Shown one piece after another: positions 54,394-63,825 of a DNA stretch of 64,000 bases. Location of the stretch: assembly GCA_017937865.1 (NCBI GenBank), contig JAGBCU010000047.1, forward strand, positions 39,049 through 103,048, read 5' to 3'. Position 1 is the first letter of the stretch. The number at the start of each line of letters is the position of its first letter. The notes beneath the pieces were generated by a model. That model was not told the origin of the DNA. It made no database searches and was given only the letters and a program-made list of their open reading frames with translations. The stretch comes from Clostridia bacterium. GTDB lineage: Bacteria; Bacillota; Clostridia; Oscillospirales; Acutalibacteraceae. A program made the position numbers and the translations under genes.

Positions 54394-55025
54394 TTACAGC
54401 TCCTCCTATACTCATTCATCTTTCTACCCTCATGAGTTTCAAAGGTGTTGTTCAAAACAAAACCGTTTTTTATATAAAAGCTATTAACAGAAGCGTTATT
54501 ATCTGCATCTGTATCAAGAGAAATATACTCGTACAAAGAAGAATCAACTTCTTCTATAAGCTTTTGCATAAGAAGTGAACCAACACCCTTCGACTTTACA
54601 GAAGGGTCAACCCCTATTGATGACACGTACATATATTTCTCGCTTCGCTTTGCTTCACCCGGTTTTAACAACGCGCGAACCAATCTCATAAATACGGTAG
54701 GTTTTCTGAAAAAGGCACCCAAGCTATACCATGCAAAAGGTATCAACCTTGTTTTTATCATATACTTGTAAAGCCCACTCATATCCCCTGAATAAGCGAG
54801 AAAACCGACCGGTTTATCACTATCACTAAAAGCCACAAGTAAACCGGACTCCTCATGCTCACAATAAACACTGTACATTTGCTTCAGAAAGCCCTTTCCC
54901 ATAAAAGTAAGAAAAAAGCCTTGAAACGTAGCAAGATGAATGTCAACAATGTTCTCTATAAGTGCTCCGTCTGTTCTATTCAGTTTTCTGACACGAATTT
55001 TTTCGTTAGCATTACTATTGCACAT
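54390..55025 (-). CDS. GNAT-family N-acetyltransferase
   Basis: 211 aa. GNAT acetyl-CoA loop GVDPSVKSKGVGSLLMQKL near 145-163, upstream strand MYVSSIG. By position between the aminotransferase and glycosyltransferases it probably acetylates the amino sugar made by the aminotransferase, like WecD (inference). ATG preceded by CGGAG. Confidence 0.85.
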   Translation of the reverse strand: MCNSNANEKIRVRKLNRTDGALIENIVDIHLATFQGFFLTFMGKGFLKQMYSVYCEHEESGLLVAFSDSDKPVGFLAYSGDMSGLYKYMIKTRLIPFAWYSLGAFFRKPTVFMRLVRALLKPGEAKRSEKYMYVSSIGVDPSVKSKGVGSLLMQKLIEEVDSSLYEYISLDTDADNNASVNSFYIKNGFVLNNTFETHEGRKMNEYRRSCK

Positions 55026-55108
55026 TTTATCTCCGCACTCTTAAAAATTGTTGTAATAAATTCGTTTTTTAGTTTAAATTTCAATAATGTTTTCGTTGTT
55101 CAAAACGC

Positions 55109-56311
55109 TTATTTTAAATAATCTTTCAAAATTGTTATATATCTTTCAATAACATAGTCAACCTCTTCTTCAGTTAACGATGTATGTAAAGGTAATGTTA
55201 TTTCATTTTTATAGTAGTCATAAGCGTTCGGATAATTTTTAATATCAAATCCTAAGTTCTTATAAGCTGTATGCATAGGAAGAGGCTTATAATGAACGTT
55301 ACAGGCAATACCCGTATTGCCCATTTTTATGATAATTTCATTTCGTTGATTTTCATCTATCCCGGGAATTCTTGTAATATATAAATGCCCCGAGGATCTA
55401 TAATCATCAGTAACGTGCTCTAAAGTCACTACTCCCAACGGCTTCAACGCCTCGTTATATTTATTTATAATATAATGACGTCTGTCTAACATCTGAGGAT
55501 ATCGCTGAAACTGACTGATACCCATAGCAGCAACAACATCAGTCATATTACACTTATACCAAGTTCCTACGATATCATAGTCCCATGAGCCATGGCATTT
55601 TGAATATGCATCCTTGCTTTGACCGTGAAGGCTCATAAGCTGAAGCTTTTTATAAATGTCATCATTACTGATTCCCTCGATAGCTTTCCATGTAAGAGCA
55701 CCGCCTTCAGCCGTTGTAAGATTTTTAACAGCATGAAAGCTAAAGCTTGTGAAATCTGCAATTGAACCAATCTTTTTATTTTTATATTCTGCACCCAATG
55801 CGTGAGCAGCATCAGCAACAACCGCAATTCTGCCTATTGCCTCCTGAAGCTCATTGGCAGGTGTAAATAATTCTTTCTTTTTTTCTACAATATCAAAAAT
55901 CCTATCGTAATCACAAGGAAGACCTGCTAAATCAACCGGTATAATAACCTTGGTTTTTTCGGTAATAGCTTTTTCAAGCGCATCATAATCTAAATGAATA
56001 TCATCTTTTTGAGAATCAACTAAAACAATTTTAGCACCAATATGGTCAATAACAGAAGCTGTAGCAGTATAAGTATAAGCACAAGTAATTACCTCGTCTC
56101 CCTCACCAACACCAAGAAGACGCAAAGCAAGCTCAGCGCATGCCGTTTGAGAATTCAAGCATACGCAACAATCAGAGTCAACATATTCAGCAACAATCTT
56201 TTCTAACTTCTTTGTTCTAGGGCCTGTTGTAATCCAACCCGACCTTAAAGCCGCTGCTACCTCATTAATTTCATTTTCAGTAATATCCGGTGGTGAAAAG
56301 TTAATTACCAT
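55109..56311 (-). CDS. DegT/DnrJ/EryC1-family sugar aminotransferase
   Basis: 400 aa PLP enzyme. The PLP lysine lies in SFHAVKNLTTAEGG near residue 190; GWITTGPRTKKLE near 28 and CLNSQTACAELALRLLGVG near 55 are family motifs. It aminates a nucleotide-linked keto-sugar (for example the 4-amino group of bacillosamine-type sugars). First gene of the polysaccharide cluster; no clear promoter found between it and the tRNA-flank repeats. Confidence 0.9.
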   Translation of the reverse strand: MVINFSPPDITENEINEVAAALRSGWITTGPRTKKLEKIVAEYVDSDCCVCLNSQTACAELALRLLGVGEGDEVITCAYTYTATASVIDHIGAKIVLVDSQKDDIHLDYDALEKAITEKTKVIIPVDLAGLPCDYDRIFDIVEKKKELFTPANELQEAIGRIAVVADAAHALGAEYKNKKIGSIADFTSFSFHAVKNLTTAEGGALTWKAIEGISNDDIYKKLQLMSLHGQSKDAYSKCHGSWDYDIVGTWYKCNMTDVVAAMGISQFQRYPQMLDRRHYIINKYNEALKPLGVVTLEHVTDDYRSSGHLYITRIPGIDENQRNEIIIKMGNTGIACNVHYKPLPMHTAYKNLGFDIKNYPNAYDYYKNEITLPLHTSLTEEEVDYVIERYITILKDYLK

Positions 56312-56371
56312 TTTGCAACATCCTTATAATTTTTCTGTAGTTATTGACAATATTTAACTGTTTTTGATAAA

Positions 56372-56657
56372 GGGTTCAAATCCCTTATTTTTTAAGGGGA
56401 GTAAACTTACCCAAAAAGTTTGCTATAATATTAGGTTGGCCCGCCCAGAGGGATTACCGTCTGTGCTGGCACAGACTATTCGCTCGGCGACCGTTGCTCC
56501 GCAACAGTACCCGCCTCCCGCTCTTCGCTAAAAACAGTCCACCGGACTGTTTTCTTTACGCTCAGACCCTCTCGGGTTCAAATCCCTTATTTTTTAAGGG
56601 GAGTAAACTTACCCAAAAAGTTTGCTATAACATTAGGTTGGCCCGCCCAGAGGGATT
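56372..56657 (-). repeat. Duplicated tRNA-Arg 3' end and flank with inverted T-arm and hairpin insert
   Basis: An 84-bp segment occurs at 56372-56455 and 56574-56657 with one mismatch. Each copy, read on the minus strand, begins inside the tRNA T-loop (AATCCCTC), runs through the acceptor end and CCA, 40-odd bp of flank, and ends with an inverted T-arm (AGGGATTTGAACCC). The two copies are separated by a 118-bp insert (56456-56573) with hairpins AACAGTCC-GGT-GGACTGTT, GTTGC-GGA-GCAAC and GTCTGTGC-CA-GCACAGAC. The 14-bp T-arm in the real tRNA (56651-56664) and the 56574-56587 copy are exact inverted repeats. Confidence 0.85.
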
Positions 56658-56715
56658 TGAACCCCCGTTCTTCAGAATCGGAATCTGCTGCGTTATCCAA
56701 CTGCGCCATGGGCGG
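56639..56715 (-). tRNA. tRNA-Arg (anticodon CCG)
   Basis: Acceptor CCGCCCA pairs with TGGGCGG; the D-arm contains GCGCAGTTGGATAACGC; the anticodon loop is TTCCGAT (anticodon CCG); the T-arm is GGGGGTTCAAATCCCTC; discriminator G and an encoded CCA. Stem pair 27-43 (G-A) does not match, otherwise normal. Confidence 0.88.
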
Positions 56716-56750
56716 ATATATTTGCCCATAGTATACGAGCATACTCTGTA

Positions 56751-56779
56751 ATTATATACTATTATATAGTTTTTTTCAA
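56751..56779 (-). promoter_or_regulatory. Promoter of tRNA-Arg
   Basis: Minus-strand TTGAAA, 17 bases, perfect TATAAT, about 36 bases ahead of the tRNA. Confidence 0.75.
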
Positions 56780-56818
56780 GATTAACTTTAATAAAAAGCA
56801 TAGTTATTTTACACAAAA

Positions 56819-56846
56819 AACGACCCTGTTTTTCAACAAGGTCGTT
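56819..56846 (-). terminator. Terminator of the GH2 glycosidase gene
   Basis: ACGACCTTGTT/AACAGGGTCGT hairpin followed on the minus strand by TTTTTTGTG. Confidence 0.8.
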
Positions 56847-56873
56847 TGTGTATATATTTCTAATATAAAAATA

Positions 56874-59108
56874 TTACGGCTTTTTAATCTTGTTAAGCTG
56901 AGCGTTGATGCCTAAAAGCTGTTCTTTTGAGAACTTAATGTTTGCGGCACCCATAAGGCTTGTAAGACGAAGCACTGTAAAGCTACCCATCATCTGCATC
57001 ATCATACCGCCCATCTGCTCGCTATCAACCTGAGTATTTCCGAGGCCTTTCATCATCTGACCTGCTAAGCCCTTGAAGAAAGCTGCACCCTCTTGAGTTT
57101 GAACGATATCGGAAAGTCTGTCGTTTAATGAGAAATAGCCGTCAACCTCAGTAATGTCAAACCAGTTAAGAACTGCACCCTTTTCACGCAAACGGTAATC
57201 GGGGTTAAACTCTTCAACCTTACGGATAAATGATGAATCCTTATATTCACCTGCTACAGCAACAAGCTCTGTTTCGCCACAATTGGGAACATCGAAATAG
57301 AAGAAATGCTCTGCACTTGCTTTTTTGCCAAGGCTCTTACCGTTTGCGAAAAGCTCAACCTCGGGAAGATTTGAGTAAACGGTAACCTTTGTTACGTCCT
57401 CTACTCTGTCAACGTATCTCTTACCGCAGATATGAACGAATTTTTCATCAGAAAGCCAAGCTTTATAAGCATAGAAGGAGTCCTTTTTATACTTACGGTC
57501 AAAGGTTACAAGACCTTTATGATTCTGACCGTTTTCGCCACCTTCGTTACGGCTGTCAGCGCCGAAATCGAACATATTCCATACGTGAGTTGCCCACATA
57601 TATTTTCTTGAGAATAACTGCTTGATAAGCTCTTCGTGATAATATGCCTGATATTCCTCTGTGTAGTCACCCTGCTGAGGATTTGAAGTGTGCCAGTTAA
57701 GAGCTTCACAACCGTATTCGCTACATCCTATCGGAATATTGGGATACTTAGCGTGGAAATTGTCAAACCAAGGACCGTTCATCGAGGTTTCGCCGCCGTA
57801 CCAACCGAAATAATGGTTATAGGAAACAGCATCGGGAATCTGAATATAGGGACTATCAATATTACACATCGAAAGGGCTGCAACAACAGTTTTACGTGTT
57901 TTATCCATCTCGTGAACAAGGTCATTAAGAATTCTATGGTTTTCAAGGAGATCGGGATCATCGTCGCCCTGCATTGTAATCTCGTTTGAAAGACCCCATA
58001 CAACGATTGAAGGATGGTTGTAGTTTTGAATTACAAGCTCCTTCATCTGTGAAATTGTGTTATCTCTACCTGTGGGCATGTGCTTTGAAATATAAGGAAT
58101 TTCTGCCCAGATTACAAGACCCTTTTCATCACACAAATCGTAGAAATATTGGTCATGCTGATAGTGAGCAAGACGGATTGTTGTAGCACCAACCTCGCAG
58201 ATAAGCTCAATATCCTCCTTATGATGCTCTGGAAGGAGAGCGTTACCGAAGCCCCATCTGTCCTGATGGCGAGAAACACCGCGAAGAGGATATTCTTCAC
58301 CGTTAAGAATGAAGCCGTTTTCGGGATCGATTTCGAATGTACGGCAACCGAATCTTGATGAAATATTATCAATAGCTTTGCCGTCAACAACAAGCTCAAG
58401 CTCTGCTGTATAGAGATAAGGATCTTTTTTACCGTGCCAACGGTGAACGTTTTGGATATCAAGTGTTACCTTAGTATCTGCAGTTTCTTTTTCTGAAACA
58501 ACTTTACCGTCAGCATCCTTGATAGCATATTTTATAATCTGATTTTCAACGGGATTTGTAATCCAGGTTTCAATTTCAACTTTTGCATCCGCACCGTTGA
58601 TTTCAGGTGTAATCATAAGACCGGGGCCACCGTGATAGCTAAGGTCAAAGTGAGCTTCACTTACGCAAATAATGTTAACGTCTCTGTAAAGACCGCCGTA
58701 GAAGGTAAAGTCCGCCATTTGAGGATAAACTTTATCATTAGCAGAGTTATCAACGGCAATAACGATAAGGTTATCAGCTTTAAGAGTGTTAGTTATATCA
58801 ACTCTCCAGGTTGAATAACCGCCGTCGTGATGAGCAAGAATTTTTCCGTTAACGTAAACGTCTGCTGAAGAGTTTGCACCCTTGATTTCGAGATAGTATT
58901 TATCTGCTTCGGGAAGGTCAAGCTTTTCAAGCTTTCTTACGTAATAGCAAGTACCGCGGAAGAAATCGCTGTCACCGTCCTGACCGTCAATTGCATTCCA
59001 AGAATGAGGAAGATTTACCCAATCCCAATTCATAGGAAGCTCTGCAGGTACGGATGTAGCCTGCTTTGAAAAAGCCCATTTTCTATTGATATTAATAATC
59101 TGTCTCAT
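56874..59108 (-). CDS. Glycoside hydrolase family 2 (beta-galactosidase-like)
   Basis: 744 aa. Sugar-binding jelly roll (about 1-160), immunoglobulin-like domain (about 165-265), and a TIM barrel (about 270-580) with the acid/base glutamate in WGLSNE near 375 and the nucleophile in CSEYGCE near 460. A C-terminal extension (about 655-744, Met/Gly-rich, MMMQMMGSFTVLRLTSLMG) is found in clostridial GH2 enzymes and has no assigned role. Cytoplasmic (no signal peptide). It follows the sugar transporter gene on the same strand, so an imported beta-galactoside or glucuronide is the likely substrate. Confidence 0.9.
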   Translation of the reverse strand: MRQIININRKWAFSKQATSVPAELPMNWDWVNLPHSWNAIDGQDGDSDFFRGTCYYVRKLEKLDLPEADKYYLEIKGANSSADVYVNGKILAHHDGGYSTWRVDITNTLKADNLIVIAVDNSANDKVYPQMADFTFYGGLYRDVNIICVSEAHFDLSYHGGPGLMITPEINGADAKVEIETWITNPVENQIIKYAIKDADGKVVSEKETADTKVTLDIQNVHRWHGKKDPYLYTAELELVVDGKAIDNISSRFGCRTFEIDPENGFILNGEEYPLRGVSRHQDRWGFGNALLPEHHKEDIELICEVGATTIRLAHYQHDQYFYDLCDEKGLVIWAEIPYISKHMPTGRDNTISQMKELVIQNYNHPSIVVWGLSNEITMQGDDDPDLLENHRILNDLVHEMDKTRKTVVAALSMCNIDSPYIQIPDAVSYNHYFGWYGGETSMNGPWFDNFHAKYPNIPIGCSEYGCEALNWHTSNPQQGDYTEEYQAYYHEELIKQLFSRKYMWATHVWNMFDFGADSRNEGGENGQNHKGLVTFDRKYKKDSFYAYKAWLSDEKFVHICGKRYVDRVEDVTKVTVYSNLPEVELFANGKSLGKKASAEHFFYFDVPNCGETELVAVAGEYKDSSFIRKVEEFNPDYRLREKGAVLNWFDITEVDGYFSLNDRLSDIVQTQEGAAFFKGLAGQMMKGLGNTQVDSEQMGGMMMQMMGSFTVLRLTSLMGAANIKFSKEQLLGINAQLNKIKKP

Positions 59109-59136
59109 ATTTTGCTCCTTTTGTTTCTTTAAAAAA

Positions 59137-59160
59137 CTGCCGATATTTTATTATCGGCAG
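59137..59160 (-). terminator. Hairpin between the transporter and GH2 genes
   Basis: CTGCCGATA/TATCGGCAG stem followed by TTTTTTAAAG on the minus strand. As it sits inside the presumed operon it may reduce downstream transcription instead of ending it. Confidence 0.7.
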
Positions 59161-59174
59161 CTTTTGTAATTTTA

Positions 59175-60701
59175 TTAGTTTTGTGTTCTTCTTGCTTCAA
59201 GGTCCGCAGTCATTTCATCAACCTTTTTCTTGTTAAGGTTGTAAATAAATGCAATACCGATTAACTGCATTACTGCACTCAACAAGTAAAGACCTGCAAC
59301 AAGCCAACACATATTTTTAGCTGTCTGGAAGCTCTGACCGATTGTACCGAGCTCTTCCTGATAACCGAGAAGACCCATTACGAAAATAACGATTGAGGGA
59401 CCAACACCCTGAGCAAGTTTACGGAAGAATGAATGAAGTGAGTAAACTGTGCCCTCTTCGCGAGTACCGAATTTCCATTCGTTGTACTCAATAGCATCAC
59501 TCATCATAGCCCATGAAACACAAGTGTAAACACCCATACCGATACCGAAGAGAACAAGACCTGCAAGATAAACGAGTAAAGCTGTTTGGCGTGCTTCAAC
59601 CATCGGGAAGAACATCATTATAACTGCACCAACAAGAGTAACGATTGAACCAACAACAGAAACTTCTTTTTTACCGAATTTATTAACAAGAGTTTTAATA
59701 AACGGAATGAAAATAACCATCGGAAGGAAACCGATCATTGTAACAACACCTGACATTGAAGCGTTGTTGAAATATGTTGCAAACATAATTGTATTTGCAG
59801 TTGAAGCAGATTGCATACCGAGGAACATACCCATAGCAGCTACTGTAGCACCTACTGCAGGACGGTTCTTCATAAATTTAGCAAACGATGAGAAAATATT
59901 TGATTTTCCTCCTGCTTCTTGGGTTTTAACTGCATTTTCATCAACACGGATAGTTGTTAACTTTATCATAACCATAAATGCGATAAAGCCAAGCACACCC
60001 ATTATGAGAGCAGCAAAGAAAACACGGTTACCTAAAAGTGTTTCAAACTGCTTACCTGTAAGCGGGTCAAGAACAGCATCACCGATTTTGTATGCCTCGC
60101 CTGTTACGGGATTTGTATGATAATCGCCTGTTCCGTCATAAGTAACCTTCTGCCAAATAATCATAGGAAGGATAACCATAGGTACAATGTTACCAAACAT
60201 TGAACCGATTGAACGCCATGTAGAAAGCTGTGCACGCTCACCTGTATCCTCAGTAATGAGAGAAAGCATTGAGCCGTAAGGAACGTTTGCAACTGTGTAG
60301 CAAGCATCCCAAACAATGTAGCCAAGAACAAAAAGAATTGCCTTAACAACCACACTTGCATTGGGGAAAGGAAGGAATACTGCCGCACCTGCAACTAAAA
60401 GACCGCAAGCACCAATAAAAATATACGTTTTGAATTTGCCCATTTTATACTTTCTCTTATCGTTATCAATAAGACCGCCAATAAGAGGGTCATTGATAGC
60501 ATCCCAAGCCTGAACGAGCAAGAGAAGAACGGAAAGCAAACCCGTTTCCATCATCATATAAACGAGCCAGAAGGTCTGAACGGTGCCCTTAAGAGCAAAG
60601 CTCATATTACAACCAAAATCACCTAAAGCGTACGCAACTTTATCTCGCATACCAAACTTGCGTACACCATTTGAATCTAATTTAGCCTGTTTCACTGCCA
60701 T
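59175..60701 (-). CDS. GPH-family sugar:cation symporter, first copy
   Basis: About 508 aa with twelve membrane helices. Start region AYALGDFGCNMSFALKGTVQTFWLVYMM, then GGLIDNDKRKYKMGKFKTYIF and SDAIEYNEWKFGTREEGTVYSLHSFFRKLAQ near 425: hallmarks of glycoside-pentoside-hexuronide transporters (MelB/UidB/LacS). It should import the substrate of the GH2 enzyme. ATG 60701 with AAAGGAG; the longer reading upstream lacks a site. Confidence 0.9.
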   Translation of the reverse strand: MAVKQAKLDSNGVRKFGMRDKVAYALGDFGCNMSFALKGTVQTFWLVYMMMETGLLSVLLLLVQAWDAINDPLIGGLIDNDKRKYKMGKFKTYIFIGACGLLVAGAAVFLPFPNASVVVKAILFVLGYIVWDACYTVANVPYGSMLSLITEDTGERAQLSTWRSIGSMFGNIVPMVILPMIIWQKVTYDGTGDYHTNPVTGEAYKIGDAVLDPLTGKQFETLLGNRVFFAALIMGVLGFIAFMVMIKLTTIRVDENAVKTQEAGGKSNIFSSFAKFMKNRPAVGATVAAMGMFLGMQSASTANTIMFATYFNNASMSGVVTMIGFLPMVIFIPFIKTLVNKFGKKEVSVVGSIVTLVGAVIMMFFPMVEARQTALLVYLAGLVLFGIGMGVYTCVSWAMMSDAIEYNEWKFGTREEGTVYSLHSFFRKLAQGVGPSIVIFVMGLLGYQEELGTIGQSFQTAKNMCWLVAGLYLLSAVMQLIGIAFIYNLNKKKVDEMTADLEARRTQN

Positions 60702-60718
60702 AAAGATTCTCCTTTTAT

Positions 60719-60730
60719 CCAAATATTTGG
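60719..60730. promoter_or_regulatory. 12-bp palindrome upstream of the first symporter
   Basis: CCAAATATTTGG, a perfect palindrome 18 bases ahead of the symporter start and in the leader shared with the divergent AraC regulator. Possible operator; unproven. Confidence 0.35.
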
Positions 60731-60851
60731 TTTTCAATTGGTATTTTTTGTTAAAATACCACAAAACCTTTCAACAAGTTAATTCTATATTATTTTTAAT
60801 AATTCGGTGAGTAATTTTTTTGCATTTTTTAGTATTATTTTTTGTTCACTA

Positions 60852-60880
60852 TTGAATTTTCACAAAAATTATACGATAAT
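60852..60880 (+). promoter_or_regulatory. Promoter of the AraC-family regulator
   Basis: TTGAAT, 17 bases, GATAAT, 22 bases ahead of the start codon. Confidence 0.65.
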
Positions 60881-60902
60881 ATAAATGAGGTGAGATGCAT
60901 TT

Positions 60903-62126
60903 ATGTTTTACAAAAAAGAATTAGAATTTTTCATAAAAGCTATGGGAAATCTTAAAATAAACAGCAATATAATTGACGAAAACCATCTTTCAGAAGATAT
61001 AGATATGGGCATACGCCGTCTTTTAAATCTTGAAAACGATTATACTGCATTCTTTTCTCAATGCTTCGGTAAAAGCAGAAATGACGTAGTTGTTGTTACG
61101 GATATGTTTTTATGCAACTATGTATTTATCCCTTTACCCGAAAACGAGAACAATTCTATTCTTGTATTAGGCCCCTACACAAAATCGCTTATTACTAAAA
61201 ACACAATAAACAAGAAAACTGTTGAAAGCTCTCTCCCCGCTTATATCAACGAGCAATTAGAAAAATTTTATTCAGCTATCCCCTATATACAAAACGATGA
61301 TATAATATTATCTCTTGTAAATTCGATTTGCGAGGTAGCTTTTAAATCAATTGAAAATTTCTCTGTTGTAAATCTGATTTGGCAGAGAGATTCGGATATA
61401 GTATACACGCCCAAAAACTCCGAACACACAAAGGAAACTGACCCTTGGTTAACAATTCAATTTTTGGAAAGAAGATATGCAATAGAAAATGAATTGATTA
61501 ACGCGGTTTCAAAAGGTCTTACTCATAAGGCTGAAATGATATTCAGTAACATTAAACCCGAAAATGCCCTTGAAAGCCGTTTAACAGATAACCTGAGGAA
61601 CACAAAGAATTATATGATAATTCTTAACACGCTTTTAAGAAAAGCCGCAGAGCAAGGAAAGGTTCATCCCTATCACATTGATTTAGTATCCTCAGACCTT
61701 GCTTTAAAAATCGAGGCTATGCAAGCCTCGAGCGAATGCGAAGACCTTTTAAAATATATGGTAAAAAAATACTGCCGTCTTGTTAACAAGCATTCTCAAA
61801 AAAGCTATTCTTTGTTAATACAAAAGGTTACAACTCAAATAGAATCCGACCTTTCCTCCGACCTGAGTTTAAACAGCCTTGCTTCTATATTCGGAGTAAA
61901 CCCAAGCTACCTTTCCTCTCTTTTCAAAAAAGAAACCGGCGTAACGCTTACCGAATACGTAAACAAGAAAAGAGTAGAAAGAGCAAAAGAATTGCTTTTG
62001 TCAACAAATTTGCAAATACAAAATATATCTCAGCGTTGCGGAATACTTGACGTAAACTATTTTACAAAAACCTTTAAAAAGTACACGGGATTAACCCCGA
62101 AAAAATACAGAGAAAATCAAACATAA
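60903..62126 (+). CDS. AraC-family transcriptional regulator
   Basis: 407 aa. A long N-terminal sensing region (about 1-290, soluble, no known ligand domain recognised) and a C-terminal pair of helix-turn-helix motifs (about 305-405): LSLNSLASIFGVNPSYLSSLFKKETG and NISQRCGILDVNYFTKTFKKYTGLTPKKYRE. Divergent from one GPH symporter gene and convergent with the other, so it probably controls sugar uptake and the GH2 enzyme. ATG with GAGGTGAG. Confidence 0.9.
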   Translation: MFYKKELEFFIKAMGNLKINSNIIDENHLSEDIDMGIRRLLNLENDYTAFFSQCFGKSRNDVVVVTDMFLCNYVFIPLPENENNSILVLGPYTKSLITKNTINKKTVESSLPAYINEQLEKFYSAIPYIQNDDIILSLVNSICEVAFKSIENFSVVNLIWQRDSDIVYTPKNSEHTKETDPWLTIQFLERRYAIENELINAVSKGLTHKAEMIFSNIKPENALESRLTDNLRNTKNYMIILNTLLRKAAEQGKVHPYHIDLVSSDLALKIEAMQASSECEDLLKYMVKKYCRLVNKHSQKSYSLLIQKVTTQIESDLSSDLSLNSLASIFGVNPSYLSSLFKKETGVTLTEYVNKKRVERAKELLLSTNLQIQNISQRCGILDVNYFTKTFKKYTGLTPKKYRENQT

Positions 62127-62131
62127 ATGAA

Positions 62132-62173
62132 AAAATCGGCACAAATGCTCAAATAAAGCCTTGTGCCGATTTT
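62132..62173. terminator. Bidirectional terminator between the regulator and the second symporter
   Basis: AAAATCGGCACAA (62132-62144) and TTGTGCCGATTTT (62161-62173) pair over 13 bp with A/T runs on both sides. Confidence 0.85.
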
Positions 62174-62176
62174 AAT

Positions 62177-63562
62177 TTATTTTGAACGCTTTTTATTTAA
62201 AAGCTCAATATTCTTTTCAACCTGTTTTTTATGAAGCGGATACCAAAACCACAAAATTATTGCAAGTAAAATAAAGCCGATTGCGGGCACTAAGGTTGAA
62301 ATATCAAAAATACCTTCCGTAACGTTTTTATCAAATGCTGTCGCTTCACTGTAACCAATAGCGGTCAGAAGTCCGCCCGTTACACCTGATGCCGCCGCTT
62401 GACCTAATTTTCTTGCGAAAGAATAAAGGGCATAAACAGAGCCGTCCTCACGCACGCCGTTTTTAATTTCAGAATAATCTATAACGTCGGTAATCAAAGC
62501 CCAGCTTACCATTGAAAAAACACCGAGCCCAAGCCACGAAACTGTTTGCACTATAATATAAACGAATACGTTTTGCGGTCTTAAAAAGTAAATTAAAAGG
62601 CTACCTAAGCCTGCAAAAAGATTGGAAAAAGCACTTATTTCGGCTTTACCGAATTTTCTTGCAACAGGCTTTGAAACTGCCGCAGCAAAAATCATCGCTC
62701 CCATCATAGCTAAAGTAGAAACGCTTTGCATACTTGCGTTTCCGTAGTAATTGGGGAAAATATAATTTGTCATCTGCTGAAGGGTTAATTGAGATAAAAG
62801 CATAACTACAGATGCGACAATTATTGAAATTAAAGCTCTGTTTTTCACTGCATTTTTTAGCATTTTAAAAACGTTATTATCGTTGTGAGAAGCACTTTCG
62901 GAATGATAGGTCACTCGCTCTGTAACAAGACTATAACACAACAAATAGCAAACGATTGCTAAAACGGAGCAAACACCCGCTACAACAGTAAATCTGCCAC
63001 CATTCATTATATCCTTACCGTTTACTTTATCATAAACAATCAGCGGAATTACTGCAGTTACAAAAGCACCTGCAAGCATACCGCCCATTGAACGATAGGT
63101 TGAAAGAGATTGACGGTCATCAGGTGAACTTGAAATTGTAGAAGCCATTGACCCGTAAGGAATATTTACCCCCGTATAAAAAACAGAGCCCCACAAAATA
63201 TAAGTTATAAAAAGATAAAAAACCTTTGCGGCGTAGGGCAAATTCGCTAAAGAAGATTGATACATTAAAAATGAAGCTATTGCAACGGGACCGCTCAATC
63301 TTAATATCCAAGGCTTGAACTTACCTTTAGATGTGGTTTTACTTTTATCGCAGATTCTACCCATTGTAACGTCAGTAAAAGCATCAATAAATCTTGCTAT
63401 CATCATTATTACGCCGATTATGGCAGGTGAAACACCCATAACGTCGGTATAAAATTTCATAAGAAACGACGACGATAAAATGAAAGTAAAATCATTACCG
63501 AAGTCACCGAATAAATAACCTAATTTATCGCGAAAACCGAAAGGTCTTATATTTGAAGACAC
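62177..63562 (-). CDS. GPH-family sugar:cation symporter, second copy
   Basis: About 461 aa with the same architecture as the first copy: DKLGYLFGDFGNDFTF at the start, ARFIDAFTDVTMGRICDKSKTTSKGKFKPW in the first half, SEIKNGVREDGSVYALYSFARKLGQ near 385. I propose a GTG start at 63562, which has AGGGGATGAG ahead and fits the family N-terminus; longer in-frame readings add a hydrophobic stretch absent from the other copy. Distinct from the first copy in sequence, so a second sugar is likely. Confidence 0.85.
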   Translation of the reverse strand: MSSNIRPFGFRDKLGYLFGDFGNDFTFILSSSFLMKFYTDVMGVSPAIIGVIMMIARFIDAFTDVTMGRICDKSKTTSKGKFKPWILRLSGPVAIASFLMYQSSLANLPYAAKVFYLFITYILWGSVFYTGVNIPYGSMASTISSSPDDRQSLSTYRSMGGMLAGAFVTAVIPLIVYDKVNGKDIMNGGRFTVVAGVCSVLAIVCYLLCYSLVTERVTYHSESASHNDNNVFKMLKNAVKNRALISIIVASVVMLLSQLTLQQMTNYIFPNYYGNASMQSVSTLAMMGAMIFAAAVSKPVARKFGKAEISAFSNLFAGLGSLLIYFLRPQNVFVYIIVQTVSWLGLGVFSMVSWALITDVIDYSEIKNGVREDGSVYALYSFARKLGQAAASGVTGGLLTAIGYSEATAFDKNVTEGIFDISTLVPAIGFILLAIILWFWYPLHKKQVEKNIELLNKKRSK

Positions 63563-63698
63563 AAGCTCATCCCCTAAAAATGCATTATTCAAAAATACTT
63601 TTCCTAAAATATAGTGAAATATGCAAAACAAGGTTAATAACACGTGTAAAATATTTAGAAAAAATAAAAATAATGCACCTTTTGTCGATAAAAAACTC

Positions 63699-63727
63699 TT
63701 GACAATGGGTGTATTAATGATTATAAT
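63699..63727 (+). promoter_or_regulatory. Consensus promoter of tRNA-Leu
   Basis: Perfect TTGACA, 17 bases, perfect TATAAT, with transcription expected five bases before the tRNA. Confidence 0.9.
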
Positions 63728-63738
63728 TTAAGAGATGT

Positions 63739-63825
63739 GCCGGTGTGGCGGAATAGGCAGACGCAAGGGACTTAAAATCCCTCGGTGGCAACATCGTACC
63801 GGTTCAAGTCCGGTCACCGGCACCA
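63739..63825 (+). tRNA. tRNA-Leu (anticodon TAA)
   Basis: Acceptor GCCGGTG pairs with CACCGGC; the anticodon loop is CTTAAAA (anticodon TAA) on an AGGGA/TCCCT stem; a long variable arm (CGGTGGCAACATCG) as expected for a type II tRNA; T-arm CCGGTTCAAGTCCGG; discriminator A and encoded CCA. 87 nt. Confidence 0.95.

Noticed and set aside
56372..56460. A second tRNA-Arg in the distal repeat
   Set aside because: Only the T-loop-to-CCA part is present; anticodon and D-arms are missing.
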